Notes: generated by a model not told the origin, from the letters alone. Counted from the stretch's first letter, positions 1-8,857 are shown. The stretch is DNA of 64,000 nt from Zhihengliuella flava (GCF_015751895.1 NZ_JADOTZ010000001.1:1426001-1490000); one strand, 5' to 3'. Numbers and translations are program-made.

Positions 1-2
1 AA

Positions 3-938
3 TTCCCGGTGCCGGTGAAGCGCCTCTGGGACGCCTACATGGACCCGCGCCAGTTGGAAAAGTTCTGGGGTCCACCCACGTACCCCGCCACGTTTACGCG
101 CCACGACGCCTTTCCGGGCGGGCTAAGCACGTACGTGATGACCGGGCCGGAGGGGGACACGCACGGCGGGTACTGGGAATGGCTGACGCTCGACGCGCCC
201 CACTCCTTCTCCTACCTGGACGGATTCCTCACCCCGGACGGCCAGCGCAACACGGATTTGCCGACCACGCGGAACACATTCACCTTTGAGGCCACTGCCA
301 GCGGCTCCCGGCTGAGGGAGGTCTCCCACTTCAACTCGGCAGAGGAGCTGGAACAACTCGTCGCCATGGGCATGGAGGAAGGTACGCGCGAGGCCATGGG
401 CCAGATCGACGACGTCGTGGCCGACCTGAAGTCCTTCGCCGCCGAGCGCGGCACGCAGCCGCAGCTGATCGGCGACACGCAGCTGCGCGTCTCCCGCATC
501 ATCCGGGGCAGCGCCGAGCAGGTGTGGCGCGCACACGTGGAGGCGGACCTGATGACCCGCTGGATGCTGGGGCCGGACGGCTGGACCATGCCGGTGTGCG
601 AGCCGGCCGCAGAGGTCGGCGACACGTACCGCTACGAGTGGGAGAACGACGACGCCACGCAGCGGTTCGGCTTCACCGGGGAGGTGCTGGAGGCGGAGGC
701 TCCGTACCGCCTAGTCACCACGGAGCGCATGCTCTCCCTCGCGGGGATGCCGGAGGGGTCGGATTCGTCCGCGACCACGCAGAATGAGATGACGCTGACG
801 CCGGTCGAGTCGGGCACGCTGCTCACCACGCTTATCACCTACCCGGACGCCAAGACCCGCGAGGAAGTCCTGGCCACGGGCATGGTGGACGGGATGGAGC
901 TCAGCTACGCCCGGCTCGAGTCGGCGGTGCTCCCCTAA
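3..938 (+). CDS. Two-domain SRPBCC (AHSA1-type) protein, 5' end outside window
   Basis: The reading frame is open to the window edge and the first visible residues (FPVPVKRLWDAYMDP) are already inside the first strand and helix of an AHSA1 fold, so the true start lies upstream. A GTG at position 9 is probably not the start. Two tandem AHSA1/SRPBCC domains are visible: one over about residues 1-140 (FWGPP, GGYWEW) and one over about 155-305 (RIIRGSAEQVW, TRWML, LVTTERM). Members bind small hydrophobic ligands in a deep pocket and some act as Hsp90 co-chaperone-like or stress proteins. The ligand cannot be told from sequence. It ends convergent with two small minus-strand genes, separated by an inverted-repeat element. 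Fold assignment is secure and function unknown. Confidence 0.85.
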   Translation, partial: FPVPVKRLWDAYMDPRQLEKFWGPPTYPATFTRHDAFPGGLSTYVMTGPEGDTHGGYWEWLTLDAPHSFSYLDGFLTPDGQRNTDLPTTRNTFTFEATASGSRLREVSHFNSAEELEQLVAMGMEEGTREAMGQIDDVVADLKSFAAERGTQPQLIGDTQLRVSRIIRGSAEQVWRAHVEADLMTRWMLGPDGWTMPVCEPAAEVGDTYRYEWENDDATQRFGFTGEVLEAEAPYRLVTTERMLSLAGMPEGSDSSATTQNEMTLTPVESGTLLTTLITYPDAKTREEVLATGMVDGMELSYARLESAVLP

Positions 939-970
939 CCGGCAGCACCCGCGCAGGCACCCAACCCCTG

Positions 971-1074
971 CGAGTTTCCCCGTATTTGCGCGACTTACGG
1001 CACGAGCCGGCTGCATCACCCCTTGTCAGCCGGCACCAGCCGATCGGCCGCAGCCCCAAATACGGGGAAACTCG
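971..1074. repeat. Long inverted-repeat element between convergent genes
   Basis: Two 18-base arms, CGAGTTTCCCCGTATTTG (971-988) and its exact reverse complement (1057-1074), enclose 68 bases. Inside lies a second, nested perfect inverted repeat: GCCGGCTG at 1006-1013 and CAGCCGGC at 1027-1034. The element lies between the convergent SRPBCC gene and the small paralog pair. It may act as a bidirectional terminator, but the nested architecture and the unusual AT content of the outer arms also resemble REP or MITE elements. No second copy of these arms was seen in this window. Confidence 0.7.
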
Positions 1075-1079
1075 TGCGC

Positions 1080-1400
1080 TCAGGCCCGCGGCAGGAGTGA
1101 CAGCCCCAACTGTTGCACCCCGACCACGTGCTCAACGGCGCCGCCTGCGTCACCCTCGAACCTCAACGGCCCCGCAAAGCAGACCGGCAGCGCCGGGTAC
1201 TGCTCGCGGGCCCGCAAGAAATCTGCGGCCAGCGCTCCGCTGATGTCCAGCACGTACGCCCGCTGGCTGTCGACGTCATCGGTCGCCTCCGCGATCACGC
1301 GCACGGCGAGGAGGTCGGCCCGCGGCACTCCCGGGGCTGAGACCACAGCGCCTCCTGTCCGCACCTCTTGCACCATGCCGCGGTCAGAAACGTAGGCCAT
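1080..1400 (-). CDS. Small protein of unknown function, paralog of its upstream neighbour
   Basis: A 106-residue protein starting at ATG 1400, six bases after GGGGAG. A GTG codon directly precedes it. I recognise no family. It resembles the product of the upstream gene: both begin M-x-Y-V and both carry an FAGP(L/V)R segment followed about 20 residues later by a QxLG/xEFG stretch. The start overlaps the end of the upstream gene by 17 bases, so the two are co-translated. There is no signal peptide or membrane segment. The tandem arrangement suggests duplication and divergence or a heteromeric pair; this is inference. Confidence 0.65.
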   Translation of the reverse strand: MAYVSDRGMVQEVRTGGAVVSAPGVPRADLLAVRVIAEATDDVDSQRAYVLDISGALAADFLRAREQYPALPVCFAGPLRFEGDAGGAVEHVVGVQQLGLSLLPRA

Positions 1401-1677
1401 CACGCACTCCCCTCGGCCCCGCGAGCACCGTCACTGGGATCCCAAACTCCTGGGCATGTACGTACGCGCGACCAGCCGCATCCTGACGTACCGGGCCGGC
1501 GAACATCACGGCGACGCCAGCTAGCGAACCCACCATCGGTTCCACCGCGTCCACAGATTCAGGCGGAACGAGGAGCGTGTAGCGGCAACCCTGCACCTCA
1601 ACATCCACGTGCGCCAGCGCAGCGCCGTCACGCAGATCGGCTCTGAGAATCTCGCCGCAAGCATGCACATAATCCAC
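1384..1677 (-). CDS. Small protein of unknown function, first of a tandem pair
   Basis: The frame is open back to a GTG at 1803, but that start would leave only about 28 bases to the divergent peptidase start. GTG at 1677 is preferred: an AGGAGG lies 11 bases upstream and the resulting N-terminus (MDYVHACG) aligns with MAYV of the downstream paralog. This gives 97 residues. It contains LVPPESVDAVEP and an FAGPVRQD segment matching FAGPLRFE in its neighbour. No known family was recognised and no membrane segment is visible. The choice of start is moderately certain; that the frame is coding is supported by codon use and by the paralogy. Confidence 0.6.
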   Translation of the reverse strand: MDYVHACGEILRADLRDGAALAHVDVEVQGCRYTLLVPPESVDAVEPMVGSLAGVAVMFAGPVRQDAAGRAYVHAQEFGIPVTVLAGPRGVRDGLRF

Positions 1678-1831
1678 GGCCGAACCACCCTCCTGCATGC
1701 CATCTGCGCCCGGTCTACGCCCCATCTGCGCCCCGATGCACCACATCTCAGCCCGCGTCAGCAGCGCATCACATGAGACGTTTTCGGTAAACCCTAGCTC
1801 CACCCGCCCGCACCGTGGCAGGATGTGTCCC

Positions 1832-3922
1832 GTGGCACATACTCAACAATCGTTTCAGAAGTCCAGCGGCCCCGACGTCTTCGCCGACCTCGACGCGTTC
1901 ATCGAACTCCCCCGCCTCGGCGGGCTGACACTCAACGACGCCGGCACGCGCCTGGTCACCACCGTCAGCACCCTCAACGAGGAGCGCACCCAGTACGTCA
2001 GCGCGCTCTGGGAACTCGATCCGGCCGGCGAGGCCCCCGCCCGCCAGCTCACGCCGGGCTCGGACCGCGGCGGCCACGGCGAATCCGCCCCCACCTTCGC
2101 GCCCAACGGGGACCTCTTCTTCACCGCCAAGCGGGACGGGACGGAGTACGACGACGTCGCCGCCCTGTGGCGCCTGCCCGCCGGTGGCGGCGAAGCCCAG
2201 CTGGTGGCCGAGCACCCCGGCGGGGTGGCCGCCGCACGCCCGGTGAGCACCGGCGTCGTCCTCAAGGCCGAGGCGACGCCGCGCGCGGCGGACCCGGCCG
2301 GCGATGCGGCCGCCCGGAAGGAGCGCAAGGACAAGAAGGTTTCCGCGATCCTGCATGACGGCTACCCGGTCCGGTTCTGGGATCACGACCTCGGCCCGGC
2401 CGCACCGCGCCTCTACGCGCTAGATGCAGAGAGCACCGGCTCCGACGACGGCGGCGCCACGCTCCGCGAGCTCGGCACCGGCACGCACGGCCACTTGATC
2501 GAGACGGGCTTCCGCGTGGCGCGGGACGGCTCCTTCCTGATCACCGAGTGGAACACCCCGGAGGGTCGCGGCAGCCAGCGCACGGACCTGGTGCGGATCG
2601 ACGTCGCCACCGGCGAGCAGCAGGTGCTCTGCGCCGCCGATGACTCTTACGAATACTCCATCCACGCCATCAGCGATGACGGCGCGGCGGCCGTCATCAC
2701 GCGCTGGATCCGCTCCACCCCGGAGACGCCGTCCCGCCAGGAGCTGCGCCTGCTGGATCTGGCCAGCGGCGAGCATCGGCTGATCGCGGCCGGCTGGGAC
2801 CGCTACCCGAGCTCGGTGACGTGGCTGCCGGACGGCAGCGGCCTCCTCGTGACCGCGGACGAGGACGGCCGTGCGCCCCTCTTCCACCTCGACCTCGCGA
2901 GCGATGCGACGACCCGCCTGACCGGCGACGGCGCGTTCACGGACGTCGTCGTCACCCGGGACGGCACCACCGCCTACGCCCTGCGCTCCAGCTACGAGTT
3001 CCCCGCCGAGCCCGTGCGGATCGACCTCACCGGCGCGGCGGGCTCGGACGACGACGGCGCCACCGTCACCCGATTGGCCTCACCGGCCGCTCGGCCCGAG
3101 TTGCCGGGACGGCTGACCGAGGTGGAGACCACCGCCGAGGACGGCACGCGCGTGCGCGGGTGGCTGGCGCTGCCGGAGGGCGCCTCCGCGGACGCCCCGG
3201 CGCCGCTGCTGCTGTGGATCCACGGCGGCCCGGTGGCCTCGTGGAACGCGTGGAGCTGGCGCTGGACCCCGTGGCTCCTGGTGGCCCGGGGCTACGCGGT
3301 GCTGCTGCCGGACCCGGCGCTGTCCACCGGATACGGCCAGAGCTTCATTGACCGCGGGTGGAGCCGCTGGGGCGCCGAGCCCTACACGGACCTGATGTCC
3401 ATCACGGACGCCGTCGTGGAGCGGGAGGATATCGATCAGACGCGCACGGCCGCGATGGGCGGCTCCTTCGGCGGCTACATGTCCAACTGGGTGGCCGGGC
3501 ACACGGACCGCTTCAAGGCGATCGTGACGCACGCTAGCCTCTGGGCGCTGGACGGGTTCGGCCCCACGACCGACGCCTCGTTCTTCTGGGCCCGGGAGAT
3601 GAGCGAGGAGATGGAGACCACGTACTCGCCCCACCGGTACGTGGAGCAGATCACGACGCCGATGCTCGTCATCCACGGGGACAAGGACTACCGGGTGCCC
3701 ATCGGCGAAGGGCTGCGCCTGTGGTGGGAGCTGCTCTCCAAGTCAGGGTTGCCGCAGGAGGCGGACGGGAGCACGGCGCACCGGTTCCTGTACTTCCCGG
3801 ATGAGAACCACTGGATCCTGACGCCGCAGCACGCCAAGCTCTGGTATCAGGTGATCTTCGGGTTCCTCGCGGAGAACGTGCTGGAGGAGCCGGCGCCGGA
3901 GCTTCCCGAGCTGCTCGGGTAG
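1832..3922 (+). CDS. S9 family prolyl oligopeptidase-type peptidase
   Basis: A cytosolic serine peptidase of the dipeptidyl aminopeptidase / acylaminoacyl peptidase group. From a GTG at 1832 (GGCAGG nine bases upstream) it has 696 residues, normal for the family; an in-frame ATG at 1823 is an alternative with poor spacing. The N-terminal two thirds is a beta-propeller-like region that gates access to the active site. The C-terminal alpha/beta hydrolase domain carries the triad: Ser545 in GGSFGGY, Asp619 in HGDKDYRVP and His660 in DENHWIL. No signal peptide is visible. The gene ends four bases before the stop of the convergent LacI-type regulator. The precise peptide substrate is unknown. Confidence 0.93.
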   Translation: MAHTQQSFQKSSGPDVFADLDAFIELPRLGGLTLNDAGTRLVTTVSTLNEERTQYVSALWELDPAGEAPARQLTPGSDRGGHGESAPTFAPNGDLFFTAKRDGTEYDDVAALWRLPAGGGEAQLVAEHPGGVAAARPVSTGVVLKAEATPRAADPAGDAAARKERKDKKVSAILHDGYPVRFWDHDLGPAAPRLYALDAESTGSDDGGATLRELGTGTHGHLIETGFRVARDGSFLITEWNTPEGRGSQRTDLVRIDVATGEQQVLCAADDSYEYSIHAISDDGAAAVITRWIRSTPETPSRQELRLLDLASGEHRLIAAGWDRYPSSVTWLPDGSGLLVTADEDGRAPLFHLDLASDATTRLTGDGAFTDVVVTRDGTTAYALRSSYEFPAEPVRIDLTGAAGSDDDGATVTRLASPAARPELPGRLTEVETTAEDGTRVRGWLALPEGASADAPAPLLLWIHGGPVASWNAWSWRWTPWLLVARGYAVLLPDPALSTGYGQSFIDRGWSRWGAEPYTDLMSITDAVVEREDIDQTRTAAMGGSFGGYMSNWVAGHTDRFKAIVTHASLWALDGFGPTTDASFFWAREMSEEMETTYSPHRYVEQITTPMLVIHGDKDYRVPIGEGLRLWWELLSKSGLPQEADGSTAHRFLYFPDENHWILTPQHAKLWYQVIFGFLAENVLEEPAPELPELLG

Positions 3923-3926
3923 CCGG

Positions 3927-4937
3927 CTAGGCGGGCGCGAGGCCGGAAGACTCCCGCAGGATGAGCTCCGTGGGCAGCATGATGCGGCCCTCCGGCAGGT
4001 CCGCCACGGCACCGCGGCGGTCCGGCTGCTCCGCGATGGAGCGCAGCAGCAGGTCCACGCCGCGGGCGCCAACCTCGGCCAGCGGGCCGTCGAGGGTGGT
4101 CAGGGGGACGGAGACGAGCTCGGCCGCGAAGTTGTTGTCGAAGCCGATCACACTCACCTCGTCCGGGACGGACACCTCACGGGAGGCCAGCCGCTTCATG
4201 ATGCCGAAGGCCAGCATGTCGTTATGAGCCACCAGCGCCGTCGGCCGGGAGCGGAGCGCCGCGTCAGCCGCGACTCCCCCGGCCGCGACCGTCGGCGCGT
4301 AGGGGCCGATCCGGTGCGCCGTCAGCCCATGACTCTTGGCCCCATCGCGCAGAGTGGCCCAGCGCAGGGAGCCCACCCAAGACCCGGGCGGACCCGCGCA
4401 AAACGTGAACTCGCGATGCCCCAGCGAGGCCAGATGCTCCAGAATCTGGCGGCAGCCGTGGGCCATATCCAAGCGGACGCTGGTGAGGCCCTGCACGTCG
4501 CGATTGAGCAGCACCACCTTGTGTTGGCGCCCGATGGCCTGCAACTCCTGATCAGGCAAGCGGCTTGAGGCCAGGACAAAGCCGTCCACCTTGGAGGCCA
4601 GCCCGCGAATCTCCGCGAGTTCGATTTGGGGAGACTCCTCCGCGTTGACCACCACGAGCGTGAATCCCGAGGACTTGGCCCGCAGCTCCGCGCCGCGAAT
4701 GATCTTGATGAAGTGCGGATTGGTGATGTCCGCCAGCACCATGGCGATGGTTTTACGCGGTTCCGCCCGGAGGGCCCGCGGCTCTGCCCGGCGCTCGTAG
4801 CCGACGGCGTCCGCCGCCTCGTTGACGCGGCGCCGCATCGTCTCACTGACGCGCTGCGGGTTGTTCAGCGCGCGCGAGACCGTCGACGGCGCGACGCCGG
4901 CGCTCTGGGCGACGTGGTAAATAGTCACTTTGGCCAT
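3927..4937 (-). CDS. LacI-family transcriptional regulator, probable repressor of the TRAP operon
   Basis: 336 residues, the usual length for LacI/GalR regulators. The N-terminal helix-turn-helix is clear (VTIYHVAQSAGVAPSTVSRAL, with the hinge helix AADAVGYERR). A periplasmic-binding-protein-like ligand domain follows (FVLASSRLPDQE, VIGFDNNFAAELVSVPLTT). The start at ATG 4937 is chosen because GTGGAG precedes it and the HTH then begins at residue 3; the frame is open a little further upstream. It is divergent from dctQ with a 128-bp shared promoter region holding operator-like repeats. By position it likely senses a substrate or intermediate of the quinate/shikimate route; the effector itself is inference. 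Confidence 0.9.
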   Translation of the reverse strand: MAKVTIYHVAQSAGVAPSTVSRALNNPQRVSETMRRRVNEAADAVGYERRAEPRALRAEPRKTIAMVLADITNPHFIKIIRGAELRAKSSGFTLVVVNAEESPQIELAEIRGLASKVDGFVLASSRLPDQELQAIGRQHKVVLLNRDVQGLTSVRLDMAHGCRQILEHLASLGHREFTFCAGPPGSWVGSLRWATLRDGAKSHGLTAHRIGPYAPTVAAGGVAADAALRSRPTALVAHNDMLAFGIMKRLASREVSVPDEVSVIGFDNNFAAELVSVPLTTLDGPLAEVGARGVDLLLRSIAEQPDRRGAVADLPEGRIMLPTELILRESSGLAPA

Positions 4938-4966
4938 GCTCCACTCCACCATATGTGGCAACTTTT

Positions 4967-4980
4967 GGCAACTAATTGCC
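4967..4980. promoter_or_regulatory. Operator-like inverted repeat in the lacI-dctQ promoter region
   Basis: GGCAA-CTAA-TTGCC is a perfect five-base inverted repeat with a four-base spacer. A further TGGCAAC lies just upstream (about 4956-4962). It sits 30 bases upstream of the lacI-type start and 86 bases upstream of dctQ, a typical place for autoregulation and repression of a divergent operon. It lacks the central CG of many LacI operators, so the assignment is tentative. Confidence 0.4.
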
Positions 4981-5065
4981 GCCCCATTTCCCGCTTGCTA
5001 GCTTCGTGGAGATCAACGTGAGGGGAGCCACACTGCGGCTTCACCCAACCCAGGAAGGATGCGTC

Positions 5066-5623
5066 ATGGCATCACGTACTCGAGCAGGTGACGGCCCACT
5101 GCGGCGGCTCGTTGCGGTGCTCACGCGGGTAGAGATCGGCATCGCCGCCGCACTCACCGCCGTCATTTTCCTCGCCGTTCTGGTTCAAGCCATCCAGCGT
5201 TACCTGCCCCTGCCCGGGTTTGCCTGGACCGGAGAGCTCTCCCAGTTCTCGCTGGTCTGGCTGACCTTTTTGGCGGCCGGAGTGCTGGTCACCCGGGACG
5301 GGCACATCGCCCTCCAGGTCATCGATAACCTCAAGTCAGAGCGCGCCGTGCGCACCATACACATCGCCGCGCACATCATTGTTGCCATTGTTGCCATCTT
5401 GTTCGCGTGGCAGTGCACCTCGCTCATTTCGACGTCGTCCATCCTGACCTCGCCGTCGATGGGGATGAGCATGTCCCTGCACTACGTCCTGCCGCTCGTC
5501 GGCTTCATCAGCACCGCCCTGCGCTCCATCGCCGCCGCCATCGTCGTCGGCCGCGAGGGAGTGGCGGCCGCCCACCAGAGCAACGAGCTCACCGTCAAGG
5601 TCAACCGGGAGGCACAATCGTGA
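5066..5623 (+). CDS. dctQ: TRAP transporter small membrane subunit (DctQ)
   Basis: 185 residues with four predicted membrane helices (about residues 20-45, 55-80, 95-120 and 135-160). The family hallmark ELSQFSLVWLTFLAAG is present. ATG at 5066 is chosen because AGGAAGGA lies seven bases upstream. In tripartite ATP-independent periplasmic transporters this subunit bridges the binding protein and the large permease. It is first in an operon with dctM (4-base GTGA overlap) and dctP. From the genes that follow, the likely cargo is an aromatic precursor acid such as shikimate or quinate. Confidence 0.93.
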   Translation: MASRTRAGDGPLRRLVAVLTRVEIGIAAALTAVIFLAVLVQAIQRYLPLPGFAWTGELSQFSLVWLTFLAAGVLVTRDGHIALQVIDNLKSERAVRTIHIAAHIIVAIVAILFAWQCTSLISTSSILTSPSMGMSMSLHYVLPLVGFISTALRSIAAAIVVGREGVAAAHQSNELTVKVNREAQS

Positions 5624-6894
5624 CCGTCGTCCTGATGCTGCTGGCCATCGCAGCACTGCTCTTATTGCGGGTCCCCGTCGCCTTCGCGTTCCTCGGCCCC
5701 GGACTCGTCTATCTCCTCGCCACCGGCCACTCCGCCGGCCTCGCCATGCGGCTCGTGGCAGAGTCCACCGCGAGCTTTCCCCTCTTGGCCATTCCCCTGT
5801 TCATCCTGCTGGGCAGCCTCGCCGCGTACGCCGGCATCGCGGACCGGCTCTTCGACTTCGCCCTGGCCCTCATGGGCAAGGTGCGTGGCGGCCTCGGCTA
5901 TGTCAGCATCGGCGTGAGCCTCGGCTTCTCGTGGATGAGCGGCTCCGCCGTCGCCGACGCGGCCGCATTGGGCAAGATCCAGGTGCCGCAAATGGTCAAG
6001 AACGGCTACTCGCAGCGCTTCAGCCTCGGCGTCGTCGGATCCTCCGCCCTGATCGCCCCGGTCATGCCCCCGAGCATCCCGGCCGTGATCTTCGCCGGAC
6101 TGGGCGCCATCTCCACCGGCGCGCTCTTCGCGGCCTCCGTCCTGCCCGCCGTGCTCATGGCCGCCGGGCTGGCCCTCGTCGTCTTCATCTGGGTCCGCCG
6201 GCAGCCGGACATCCAGGACATCGGCTTCTCCTGGGCGCGGGTTGCCGAGACCGGCAAGGCCGTCCTCGCCCCGCTCTTCGCCCCCATCCTCATCCTCGGC
6301 GGCATCCTCGGCGGGTTCTTCACGCCCACCGAGGCCGCGGCCGTGGGCTCGCTCTACATGCTGGTCCTCGGGATGGCCTACGGCAAGATCAAGCTGCGGG
6401 ACCTGCCGAAGATCTTCACCGACACGGTGATGACGACGGCGGCCATCATGCTCATCGTGGCCTCCGCCGCGCTCGTCGGCTACGCGTTCGCGTCCGAGCG
6501 GGTCCCGCAGGCCCTCGCCTCCGGGATGCTCGAGCTGACGACCGACCCGACGTTGTTCCTCATCCTCGTGGCCCTGCTGATGCTGATCCTCGGCACGGTC
6601 GTCGACGCCGTCGCCGTGCTCGTGCTGACCGTCCCGATGCTGATGCCGATCGCGGTGGAGCTGGGCATCGATCCGATCGTTCTCGGCGTCCTGATGATCC
6701 TGTCCCTCATGATCGGCCTGCTGACCCCGCCCGTGGGCACCGTCCTGTACGTCATGAGCTCCACCCTCAAGGTCCCGGTCGGCGAAGTCTTCCGCGGCTC
6801 GGCCCCCTTCATCATCCCGATGCTGGCCATTTGCGCCCTGATCATCGCCTTCCCCGACCTCATCCTGTGGCTGCCGGGCCAGCTCGGCCTGTAG
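5620..6894 (+). CDS. dctM: TRAP transporter large permease (DctM)
   Basis: 424 residues, typical DctM length, with about 12 membrane helices. Characteristic segments include a glycine-rich FSWMSGSAVADAAALG motif, APVMPPSIPAVI and FFTPTEAAAVG. Translation starts at a GTG (5620) that overlaps the dctQ stop, with GGGAGG six bases before it. It forms the ion-coupled translocation channel with DctQ. A 53-bp gap with a small hairpin separates it from dctP. Confidence 0.95.
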   Translation: MTVVLMLLAIAALLLLRVPVAFAFLGPGLVYLLATGHSAGLAMRLVAESTASFPLLAIPLFILLGSLAAYAGIADRLFDFALALMGKVRGGLGYVSIGVSLGFSWMSGSAVADAAALGKIQVPQMVKNGYSQRFSLGVVGSSALIAPVMPPSIPAVIFAGLGAISTGALFAASVLPAVLMAAGLALVVFIWVRRQPDIQDIGFSWARVAETGKAVLAPLFAPILILGGILGGFFTPTEAAAVGSLYMLVLGMAYGKIKLRDLPKIFTDTVMTTAAIMLIVASAALVGYAFASERVPQALASGMLELTTDPTLFLILVALLMLILGTVVDAVAVLVLTVPMLMPIAVELGIDPIVLGVLMILSLMIGLLTPPVGTVLYVMSSTLKVPVGEVFRGSAPFIIPMLAICALIIAFPDLILWLPGQLGL

Positions 6895-6913
6895 GCAACC
6901 ACCCCTCACCTCA

Positions 6914-6930
6914 GACCCGCTGAGCGGGTC
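6914..6930 (+). terminator. Short intercistronic hairpin between dctM and dctP
   Basis: GACCCGC-TGA-GCGGGTC forms a perfect seven-base-pair stem with a three-base loop, followed by no T tract. It sits 18 bases before the dctP start. Such a hairpin between permease and binding-protein genes usually stabilises or sets the level of the downstream message rather than ending transcription. Confidence 0.45.
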
Positions 6931-6947
6931 CCACCCAAGGACACCAG

Positions 6948-7943
6948 ATGAAAACTCCACGCATAGCCCTCGCCACCGCGGCGCTGCTCCCGATCGGGTT
7001 GTTGACCGCGTGTGGGAGTGGGAACGACGACGGCACGCACGAGCTGACCTTGGCTCATTCCTACACCCAGGACCAACCGGCACACACCTGCGGCGCCATG
7101 ACCATCAAGGAGGAGGTGGAACGGGCCGACGTCGGGCTAACCGTGGAGATCTACGACTCCAGCCAGCTCGGCGGCGACGCGGACCGCATCGCCTCCGTCC
7201 TCTCCGGTGACATCGACATCGACCTGCAGGGCGCCTCCGCGCTGGCGACGGTCTACGAGCCCATCGGCGTCGTCGATGCCGCGTACGCGTTTGAGGACGG
7301 GGCCCACGTCTCCGAGTTCTTCCGCTCCACGTCCTCGGACGCCCTCAAGGCGGGCTTCAAGGAGCGCTCCGGCATCAACGTCCTCGGCGCCTGGTCCGTG
7401 GGGCCCCGGCACTTCACCGCCAATACGCCCATCCGCACGCCGGAGGACCTGGAGGGGTTGCGCATCCGCTTCCCCGGCTCGCTGCAGTTCCTCATGAACG
7501 CCAAGGCACTCGGTGCGAATGCCACCGAGGTGGCGTATGAGGAGGTGTACCTGAGCATGCAGCAGGGGCTCGTGGACGGCGGGGAGAACACGCTCTCCAA
7601 CATCGCGGCCACCAACATGGATGAGGTGCAGGACTACGTGAGCCTGTCCGAGCACCAGGAAAACTCCAACCTGCTGGTCATGGGCGACGTCTTCGACGAG
7701 CTCAGCTCCGAGCAGCGGGATACCCTCCTCGAGGCCGTGCGCACCGCGGAGGACGCCATGATCGAGTGTGTGGCCACCACGGACGCCGAATTGGTGGAGG
7801 AGTTCGACGCGCAGGAAGGGTTCGAGGTGGTCGACGACGTCGACATCGACGCCTTCCGCGAACGCTCGGACGAGTGGTTCCGGCAGAACCTGACGGGTGA
7901 CTCCCTCACGGCGTACGAATCGATTAAGGACTCCCGCCCATGA
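6948..7943 (+). CDS. dctP: TRAP transporter substrate-binding lipoprotein (DctP)
   Basis: 331 residues. The N-terminus is a lipoprotein signal (basic start, hydrophobic core, lipobox LTAC), so the mature protein is tethered outside the membrane, as expected in a Gram-positive. The DctP fold follows: LTLAHSYTQDQPAHTCG, GPRHFTANTPIRTPEDLEGLR with the RIRFP segment that contributes the carboxylate-binding arginine, and EEVYLSMQQGLVDGGENT. It captures an organic acid for DctQM. It overlaps the dehydrogenase gene that follows by four bases (ATGA), which ties transport to catabolism. Confidence 0.93.
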   Translation: MKTPRIALATAALLPIGLLTACGSGNDDGTHELTLAHSYTQDQPAHTCGAMTIKEEVERADVGLTVEIYDSSQLGGDADRIASVLSGDIDIDLQGASALATVYEPIGVVDAAYAFEDGAHVSEFFRSTSSDALKAGFKERSGINVLGAWSVGPRHFTANTPIRTPEDLEGLRIRFPGSLQFLMNAKALGANATEVAYEEVYLSMQQGLVDGGENTLSNIAATNMDEVQDYVSLSEHQENSNLLVMGDVFDELSSEQRDTLLEAVRTAEDAMIECVATTDAELVEEFDAQEGFEVVDDVDIDAFRERSDEWFRQNLTGDSLTAYESIKDSRP

Positions 7944-8809
7944 CCGCAGCACCCACCGCCGCGCGAGGGAGCCTCAAGGTCGCCCTCATCGGGGACGGGA
8001 TTGGCCCGTCATTGACGCCACCGATGCACGAGGCCGAGGGCCGCGCGCTCGGCCTCGACTACACCTACGAGCGGGTCGACCTCGCCGGGCAGGACGACGT
8101 CGACCTGGCCCAAGTGCTCGCCCATCTGGAGGCGCGCGGGTTCGCCGCCGCCAACGTCACCCACCCCTACAAGCAAGCCGTCCTGGCGCACGTCGACGAG
8201 CTCAGCGACGAGGTTCAGCGGATTGGCTCCGCGAATCTGGTCCTGCTGGGCCCCACCCGGCGGGCGCACAACACCGACTGCACCGGATTCGGCTCCGGCC
8301 TCGCCACCTTCCTGCAGGGCCGGGCCGCGGGCCGGGTCCTGCAGGTCGGGGCCGGCGGGGCCGGCCTCGCCACCGCCTACGCCATGCTCGGCATGGGGTT
8401 CGACGAGATCGTGGTGCACGATCGCGACGCCGCCTCGGCGCGCCGGCTCGTCGAGCGCTTCGCCGACGTCGGCGGGCCCACGCGCCTGAGCGCCGCGGAC
8501 GGTGAGTTGGCGGACCTCGTGGCCCGGGCCGACGGCGTCGTCCACGTCACGCCGATGGGTATGGCCGAGCACCCCGGGACCGCCTTCGCTCCCGAGGGCA
8601 TGGCCCCCGGGGCGTGGCTGGCCGAGGTGGTGTATCGGCCCCTCGAAACGGAACTGGTGCGGCGGGCGCGCGGCGCCGGGCTGCGCGTGCTCGACGGCGG
8701 GTTGATGGCCGTCGGCCAGGCCGCGGACAGCATGGCCCACATCACCCACCTCGCGCCGGATCGGGACCGCATGCTCGCCCACTTCCAGCAGCTCATCACC
8801 ACCGACTAA
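7940..8809 (+). CDS. Quinate/shikimate dehydrogenase (AroE/QsuD family)
   Basis: 289 residues of the shikimate dehydrogenase fold. The substrate domain has SLTPPMHEAEGRALG, NVTHPYKQAV with the catalytic lysine, and HNTDCTGFGSGL. The nucleotide domain has VGAGGAGLATAYAM. The SxT-P-MHEAEG form resembles catabolic QsuD-type enzymes rather than biosynthetic AroE. An acidic HDRD follows the second strand of the Rossmann fold, which favours NAD over NADP. Predicted reaction: shikimate to 3-dehydroshikimate and quinate to 3-dehydroquinate. It is translationally coupled to dctP. The catabolic direction is inferred from context. Confidence 0.85.
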   Translation: MTAAPTAARGSLKVALIGDGIGPSLTPPMHEAEGRALGLDYTYERVDLAGQDDVDLAQVLAHLEARGFAAANVTHPYKQAVLAHVDELSDEVQRIGSANLVLLGPTRRAHNTDCTGFGSGLATFLQGRAAGRVLQVGAGGAGLATAYAMLGMGFDEIVVHDRDAASARRLVERFADVGGPTRLSAADGELADLVARADGVVHVTPMGMAEHPGTAFAPEGMAPGAWLAEVVYRPLETELVRRARGAGLRVLDGGLMAVGQAADSMAHITHLAPDRDRMLAHFQQLITTD

Positions 8810-8857
8810 CCGCCTGACGTGCCCCACCCCGGCACCACCACCCACGGGAGAACCACC

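Noticed and set aside
5662-7083. Long antisense frame (473 codons) opposite dctM, very rich in His, Asp, Glu and Gly
   Set aside because: The composition is the mirror of a hydrophobic, high-GC membrane gene on the other strand. There is no family match and dctM is certain.
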